DNA from: Candidatus Elarobacter sp.
GTDB lineage: Bacteria; Vulcanimicrobiota; Vulcanimicrobiia; Vulcanimicrobiales; Vulcanimicrobiaceae
Reading direction: 5' to 3'
Assembly: GCA_030150085.1 (NCBI GenBank)
Contig: JASLGJ010000396.1
Span: 1 to 16,378 of the forward strand
Length of the DNA stretch: 16,378 bases
Each line of letters opens with the position of its first letter. Positions within the stretch are counted from its first letter, which is position 1. Positions 13,249 to 16,378 of the stretch are shown here, piece by piece. Made by a program: the position numbers and the translations under genes. The notes beneath the pieces are model-generated. The model worked only from the letters and a program-made list of their open reading frames with translations. It did no database searches and had not been told where the DNA came from.

Positions 13249-14994
13249 TCACTTCAGCGCGAAGACCGCGGCGCTCTCCTTGAGCGAGCCGATGCCGGTG
13301 ACGGCGTCGAAGCCCTGCGTCACGGTGCAGCCGTCGGGCTGCTGGTCGGCGCAGCCTTTGACGAACGGCGGCGGCGTGGGCAGGATGCCGCGGTAGTTCT
13401 TGGGCAATGGGTCGCGGCGCGGGCGCAGGGTGTTGTCCTTCCAGCCGCGGTCGTTCTCGCGCTGCACGTCGCGGAAGGCCGCGGGCGCGCTGCGCGCGAG
13501 GACGTAGAGGTCGCCCGCCGACTGCAGGCGGCGGCGCGGGGCGACCAGGCTGTTGATCGCGGCCAGCTCGCCTCCGACCACGGCCGCGCTCTCGCTGGTG
13601 CCGCCGACCCCGCCCAGGCCGTAGCCGTGCCAGTACACCCGCAGGTGCCCGCCCGCGTCGGCCGCGAGGTCGGGCACGATGCGGTTCTTCACGTTGGCGG
13701 GCGAGAACAGGAAGTCGCCCGGGGCATTCTGCCAGGCCGGGCGCGGCTCGCCCGTGATGCCGCCGCCGCCGGCGTGCTCGAGGTCGTTCCAGGGCGCCTC
13801 GTCGACCAGGTTGTCGCGGTCGCCGAGCTGCGTGCCGCCGGTGCAGATCACGTACGCCGAGGCGCAGGGCCAGGCCACCCGCGGGCGCTCGATGCCCTTC
13901 TCGCGGAAGCCGTAGCCGCCGTCGTCGCCGGCCGGCACGACCAGCGGGATGCCGCGCACCAGCGCCTCGAGCTGCGGGACCGGGATCTGGCCGTAGCGCG
14001 CGGCGATGGTCGTGTCGACCGGCCCGACCGCGAACGGGAAGACCACCACGGTCGGGTCGAGCGAGAGCGCGCGGGCCAGCGCGAACGTGCCGTCGTTGCC
14101 GGCCGAGCAGACGTCGTCGTAGTCCGCCACCACCTCGGCGCGCGGCGCCATGGTGAGTGCGGAGTCCACGTCGAGCGCCGCCTCCTGGCCGCGGTCGTCG
14201 CGGCCGCACTCCGACGACGCGGCCTTGAAGACGAAGCTGCGCTCGCTGACCCGGTGGGCGTCGGCGCCGGGCGGTGCGCCGGGCGCGGCCAGGAACTTGC
14301 CCACGTCGCTCAAGTCGAAGCGGTCCGAGGCGTCCTCGACCAGCACGATGCGCTGCTCGCCGCCGCCGTCGGCGACCGCGTCGAGCATCGAGCGGAAGCG
14401 GGCCGGCTCGTACCAGTCGCCGCGGAAGTAGGTGAACGAGGGCCGGGTGTCCGCCAGGCGCGGGGTGGTAGCGACCACCGCGCCGCGCACGTCGCGCACG
14501 CCCGCGACCGGGACGGTCAGCGGCCCGGCCGGGGCCAGCACGGTCCGCGTGCCGTCGGTGTAGCCGATCCAGCGGGCGTTGAAGAGCTTCTGCGCCTGGT
14601 CGACGCGCAGGATCGCGCCCGCGACCAAGCCGTCGCCGGCCACCTCGACGTCGGTTCCGCCGGCCGCGCGCAGGAGCTGGCCCAGCGCGCGGGCCTCCGG
14701 GACGCGCCCGAAGCGGGCGACGAACTCGTCCCGGCTGAGCGCTTGCCGGTGCTCGGGGCTGGTGGGGTCGCTCATCCGCGCGGCGAGCCCGTCGAGATCG
14801 CCTTTGGGCTGCAGCTCGATCGCGATGCGCAGCAGGGTCTTGCCCTCGGCCGGTCCGCCCGCTCGCATGCCGGCGAACGCGCCCGAGGGCACGCCGACCC
14901 GCGAGCTCGCCGCGGCGGCCGGCTGAGAACCGGATGAGAGGGACAGCGCCAGCGCCGCGCAACCGAGAATCCAGCGAAAGCGTTTGTTGGTCAA
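13249..14994 (-). CDS. Sedolisin-family (S53) peptidase, secreted
   Basis: This 581-residue product has a signal peptide (residues 1-29, MTNKRFRWILGC..., cut near AAAA-S) with no lipobox in a suitable place, so it is probably secreted. A pro-domain (about 50-180; SPEHRQALSRDEFVARFGRV) precedes the catalytic domain. Active-site residues are E271 and D275 (EAALD), oxyanion Asp D357 (PAGDDGG) and nucleophile S467 (GGTSESA). The calcium-site tail FDAVTGIGS (D563) lies close to the C-terminus. An extra Arg/Pro-rich stretch (about 511-545) precedes the tail. The start is TTG at 14992-14994, with AAGGA 5 bases before it and the signal peptide beginning at once; the frame is open upstream only as the antisense of the M48 gene. 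The last 15 codons or so are the right copy of the 45-bp repeat. Confidence 0.9.
   Translation of the reverse strand: MTNKRFRWILGCAALALSLSSGSQPAAAASSRVGVPSGAFAGMRAGGPAEGKTLLRIAIELQPKGDLDGLAARMSDPTSPEHRQALSRDEFVARFGRVPEARALGQLLRAAGGTDVEVAGDGLVAGAILRVDQAQKLFNARWIGYTDGTRTVLAPAGPLTVPVAGVRDVRGAVVATTPRLADTRPSFTYFRGDWYEPARFRSMLDAVADGGGEQRIVLVEDASDRFDLSDVGKFLAAPGAPPGADAHRVSERSFVFKAASSECGRDDRGQEAALDVDSALTMAPRAEVVADYDDVCSAGNDGTFALARALSLDPTVVVFPFAVGPVDTTIAARYGQIPVPQLEALVRGIPLVVPAGDDGGYGFREKGIERPRVAWPCASAYVICTGGTQLGDRDNLVDEAPWNDLEHAGGGGITGEPRPAWQNAPGDFLFSPANVKNRIVPDLAADAGGHLRVYWHGYGLGGVGGTSESAAVVGGELAAINSLVAPRRRLQSAGDLYVLARSAPAAFRDVQRENDRGWKDNTLRPRRDPLPKNYRGILPTPPPFVKGCADQQPDGCTVTQGFDAVTGIGSLKESAAVFALK
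13263..13307. repeat. 45-bp direct repeat, right copy
   Basis: This is identical to 11736-11780 and lies within the last codons of the sedolisin gene (residues AVTGIGSLKESAAV on the minus strand). It marks the right boundary of the islet. Confidence 0.9.
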
Positions 14995-15021
14995 CCGCGT
15001 CCTTTCCGAAGAGGTCCGCCC

Positions 15022-15807
15022 GTGCAACGCAGTGCGTTCGTCAGCAGTCTCATCGCCACCGCCGCCGGGGCCCAGCTCGCGGCCGCGGCGCCCGCGTCGG
15101 CGGCGGTCGACGAAGCCTCGATCGGGCGCGAGGTCTTCGCCCAGCTCCGCGAGGACGGCGAGCTGCTCTTCGACTCGGCCTACTACGAGCACCTCAATGA
15201 GATCGGCTCGGTCATCGCCGACACCGTGCGCTCGCGCTATCCCTACCCGATCCGCTACTACGTGGTGCGGGGCGACTCGGCCAACGCGTTCTCGGTTCCG
15301 GGCGGCAACATCTACGTCAACGAGCCGCTCCTGCGCCTGGCCAAGAACAAGGACGAGCTGGCCGGCGTGCTCGCGCACGAGACCGGCCACATGGTGCTGC
15401 ACCACGTCGCCAAGCAGATGGCGCGCTCGAGCAAGATGAGCACGCTGGCCGGCATCGGCTCGATCCTGGGCCAGATCCTGCTCGGCCCGATCGCCAGCAT
15501 CGGCAGCGACTACGCGCTGCAGAACCTCTACGCCGGCACCGACGCCAACCTCTCGCGTCACGTCGAGGCCGAAGCCGACGAGGAGGGCGCGCGCATCGTC
15601 GCCGCCACCAACACCTACAATCCCTACGGGATGATCTGGTTCTTCCAGACGATGACCGAGACGTACGGCCCGGGCCAGAACAACTGGCTGATCGACCACC
15701 CGATCGACGCCAACCGCATCTCCGACCTGCAGCGCCTGTTCCGCGAGAACCCCCAGACCTTCGCCAAGTACACCGACACCAAGCAGAAGGACGTCGCCTA
15801 CTGGTAG
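15022..15807 (+). CDS. M48 family zinc metallopeptidase, periplasmic (BepA/LoiP-like)
   Basis: This 261-residue protein has a signal peptide (residues 1-28, ending APASAA) and one M48 domain. The zinc site is HETGH (H119, H123, catalytic E120) with third ligand E182 in the SRHVEAEAD segment, where D186 is the conserved Asp. The segment DSANAFSVPGGNIYVNEPLL and the late motif HPIDANRISDLQ are typical of the family. There is no TPR domain, so it is nearer to the short forms than to full-length BepA. Relatives degrade misassembled outer-membrane proteins and help envelope quality control, a suitable job beside a usher and secreted proteases. The GTG at 15022 has GAGG 7 bases upstream. Only 27 bases separate it from the divergent sedolisin start. 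Confidence 0.92.
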   Translation: MQRSAFVSSLIATAAGAQLAAAAPASAAVDEASIGREVFAQLREDGELLFDSAYYEHLNEIGSVIADTVRSRYPYPIRYYVVRGDSANAFSVPGGNIYVNEPLLRLAKNKDELAGVLAHETGHMVLHHVAKQMARSSKMSTLAGIGSILGQILLGPIASIGSDYALQNLYAGTDANLSRHVEAEADEEGARIVAATNTYNPYGMIWFFQTMTETYGPGQNNWLIDHPIDANRISDLQRLFRENPQTFAKYTDTKQKDVAYW

Positions 15808-15814
15808 GCCGGCG

Positions 15815-16030
15815 CTAGAGAGGGGGCTCGTCCTCCTCTTTGACCACCGCTCCCGGCGGGAAGGGCGATCGACCCGAGAAGTGGTCGACCAAGTAGTAGC
15901 CGAATGGGCGCGTCTCCCCGGGCCCGAGCGGCTTGATCCCTTGCTCCTCGGCCATCTGCTGCCCGAGCCGCTTCAGCGCTTCCGACGGTCCGCCTCTGCG
16001 CCGATTCCGAAACCTCCGCATTGGTCCCAT
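15815..16030 (-). CDS. Hypothetical 71-residue protein
   Basis: No family is recognised. The product begins with a basic stretch (MRRFRNRRRGG), then a short amphipathic helix (SEALKRLGQQMAEEQGI), a Gly/Pro segment (KPLGPGETRPFGYYLVDHF) and an acidic end (KEEDEPPL). No signal peptide or membrane helix is seen. The ATG at 16030 follows the stop of the upstream membrane-protein gene by 5 bases, suggesting one operon; a second ATG three codons later is possible and neither has a strong ribosome-binding site. Its stop is 7 bases from the stop of the convergent M48 gene, with no hairpin between. Confidence 0.55.
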   Translation of the reverse strand: MGPMRRFRNRRRGGPSEALKRLGQQMAEEQGIKPLGPGETRPFGYYLVDHFSGRSPFPPGAVVKEEDEPPL

Positions 16031-16035
16031 GCCCG

Positions 16036-16378
16036 TCAGGATACCACGTTCCCGTGAACGCGGACCATCGTCAACACACCGGCGCCTGCCAAGAGCAGCA
16101 TGATGGCGAGCACGGCACCGATCTTCTTCGCCTGGCGAATCCGCAAGTTGGCTTCGCTGGACCAGGTGAGCTGCATGATGGCTCGCATCGTCGCCGCTTG
16201 CGGACCCCCGGTGAAGTCGGGGATGAAGTACTCCGGGCGAATGCCGTCCTGCGTGCGGAATGCACGAAATGGCGAAAGCGGCATCGTGTAGGCGATCAGG
16301 CACGAGAGCGCCGAGGCTCCGAGCAATGCTAGTACGACGCGCTCGCTTTCCGGCGCAAGCTCTCGAATCTTGTCGATC
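16036..16378 (-). CDS. Two-TM membrane protein, 5' end beyond the window
   Basis: The frame is open from the right edge of the window to a TGA at 16036-16038, so the visible 113 residues are the C-terminal part of a longer protein. They show a polar start (IDKIRELAPESERV), a first hydrophobic helix (VVLALLGASALSCLIAY), a polar loop of about 45 residues (with RPEYFIPDF and SSEANLRIRQAKK) and a second helix (IGAVLAIMLLLAGAGVLTMV) with a short tail. Two helices separated by a cytoplasm-sized segment are seen in several small signalling or effector membrane proteins, but I cannot assign one. It is probably co-transcribed with the 71-residue gene downstream. Confidence 0.6.
   Translation of the reverse strand, partial: IDKIRELAPESERVVLALLGASALSCLIAYTMPLSPFRAFRTQDGIRPEYFIPDFTGGPQAATMRAIMQLTWSSEANLRIRQAKKIGAVLAIMLLLAGAGVLTMVRVHGNVVS

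Noticed and set aside
11781..13262. Insertion sequence or transposon in the islet
   Set aside because: No transposase, integrase or terminal inverted repeats are visible; only the direct repeat supports mobility.
1..16378. CRISPR array or phage genes
   Set aside because: No regularly spaced short repeats and no capsid, tail, portal or terminase-like proteins were seen.

Overview
The window is about 16.4 kb of very GC-rich bacterial chromosome. Coding is tight, GTG and TTG starts are common, and several neighbouring genes share 4-base GTGA stop/start overlaps. A chaperone-usher outer-membrane system, lipoproteins and a BepA-like M48 peptidase point to a two-membrane (diderm) bacterium. Two sedolisins (S53 peptidases, mostly acid-active), the high GC and the lanthipeptide-like precursors would fit an uncultured lineage such as Eremiobacterota (WPS-2). 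That assignment is inference; no taxonomic marker is present beyond one tRNA.

Layout, left to right. (1) 24-59: strong hairpin. 71-550 (-): metal-binding cupin. (2) 5005-781 (-): a four-gene fimbrial operon, SCPU-type pilin, second SCPU subunit, PapD-like chaperone and outer-membrane usher. A 13-bp hairpin lies after the first subunit gene. A small secreted pilin-like protein (5224-5565) is divergent from the operon. (3) 5747-7564 (+): lipid-anchored sedolisin ending in a good intrinsic terminator, followed by a convergent LuxR-type regulator (8244-7642). (4) 8352-9072 (+): a tandem duplication of a leader region plus a short gene. The two products are 48 and 44 residues, share a class-I-lanthipeptide-like leader with an FDDLDLRE box, and have Ser/Thr/Cys-rich tails ending in Cys-x-Cys. 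No modification enzyme lies nearby. (5) 9217-9142 (-): tRNA-Ala(CGC). (6) 9297-11756 (+): zinc/manganese ABC importer (binding lipoprotein, ATPase with a His-rich tail, permease). (7) 11781-13262: a roughly 1.5-kb islet with a lipoprotein and two tiny membrane proteins. It is bounded by a perfect 45-bp direct repeat that is the 3' end of a sedolisin gene. The left copy sits in a sedolisin-tail remnant overlapping the end of the permease gene. (8) 14994-13249 (-): second, secreted sedolisin. (9) 15022-15807 (+): M48 metallopeptidase, divergent from the sedolisin with only 27 bp between start codons. (10) 16378-15815 (-): a two-TM protein cut by the window edge and a 71-residue unknown.

Much of the window serves the cell surface: fimbriae, secreted proteases, an envelope-quality peptidase, metal import and probably exported modified peptides. 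The most novel parts are the orphan lanthipeptide-like pair with its duplicated, possibly attenuated leader, and the repeat-bounded islet at a sedolisin 3' end.
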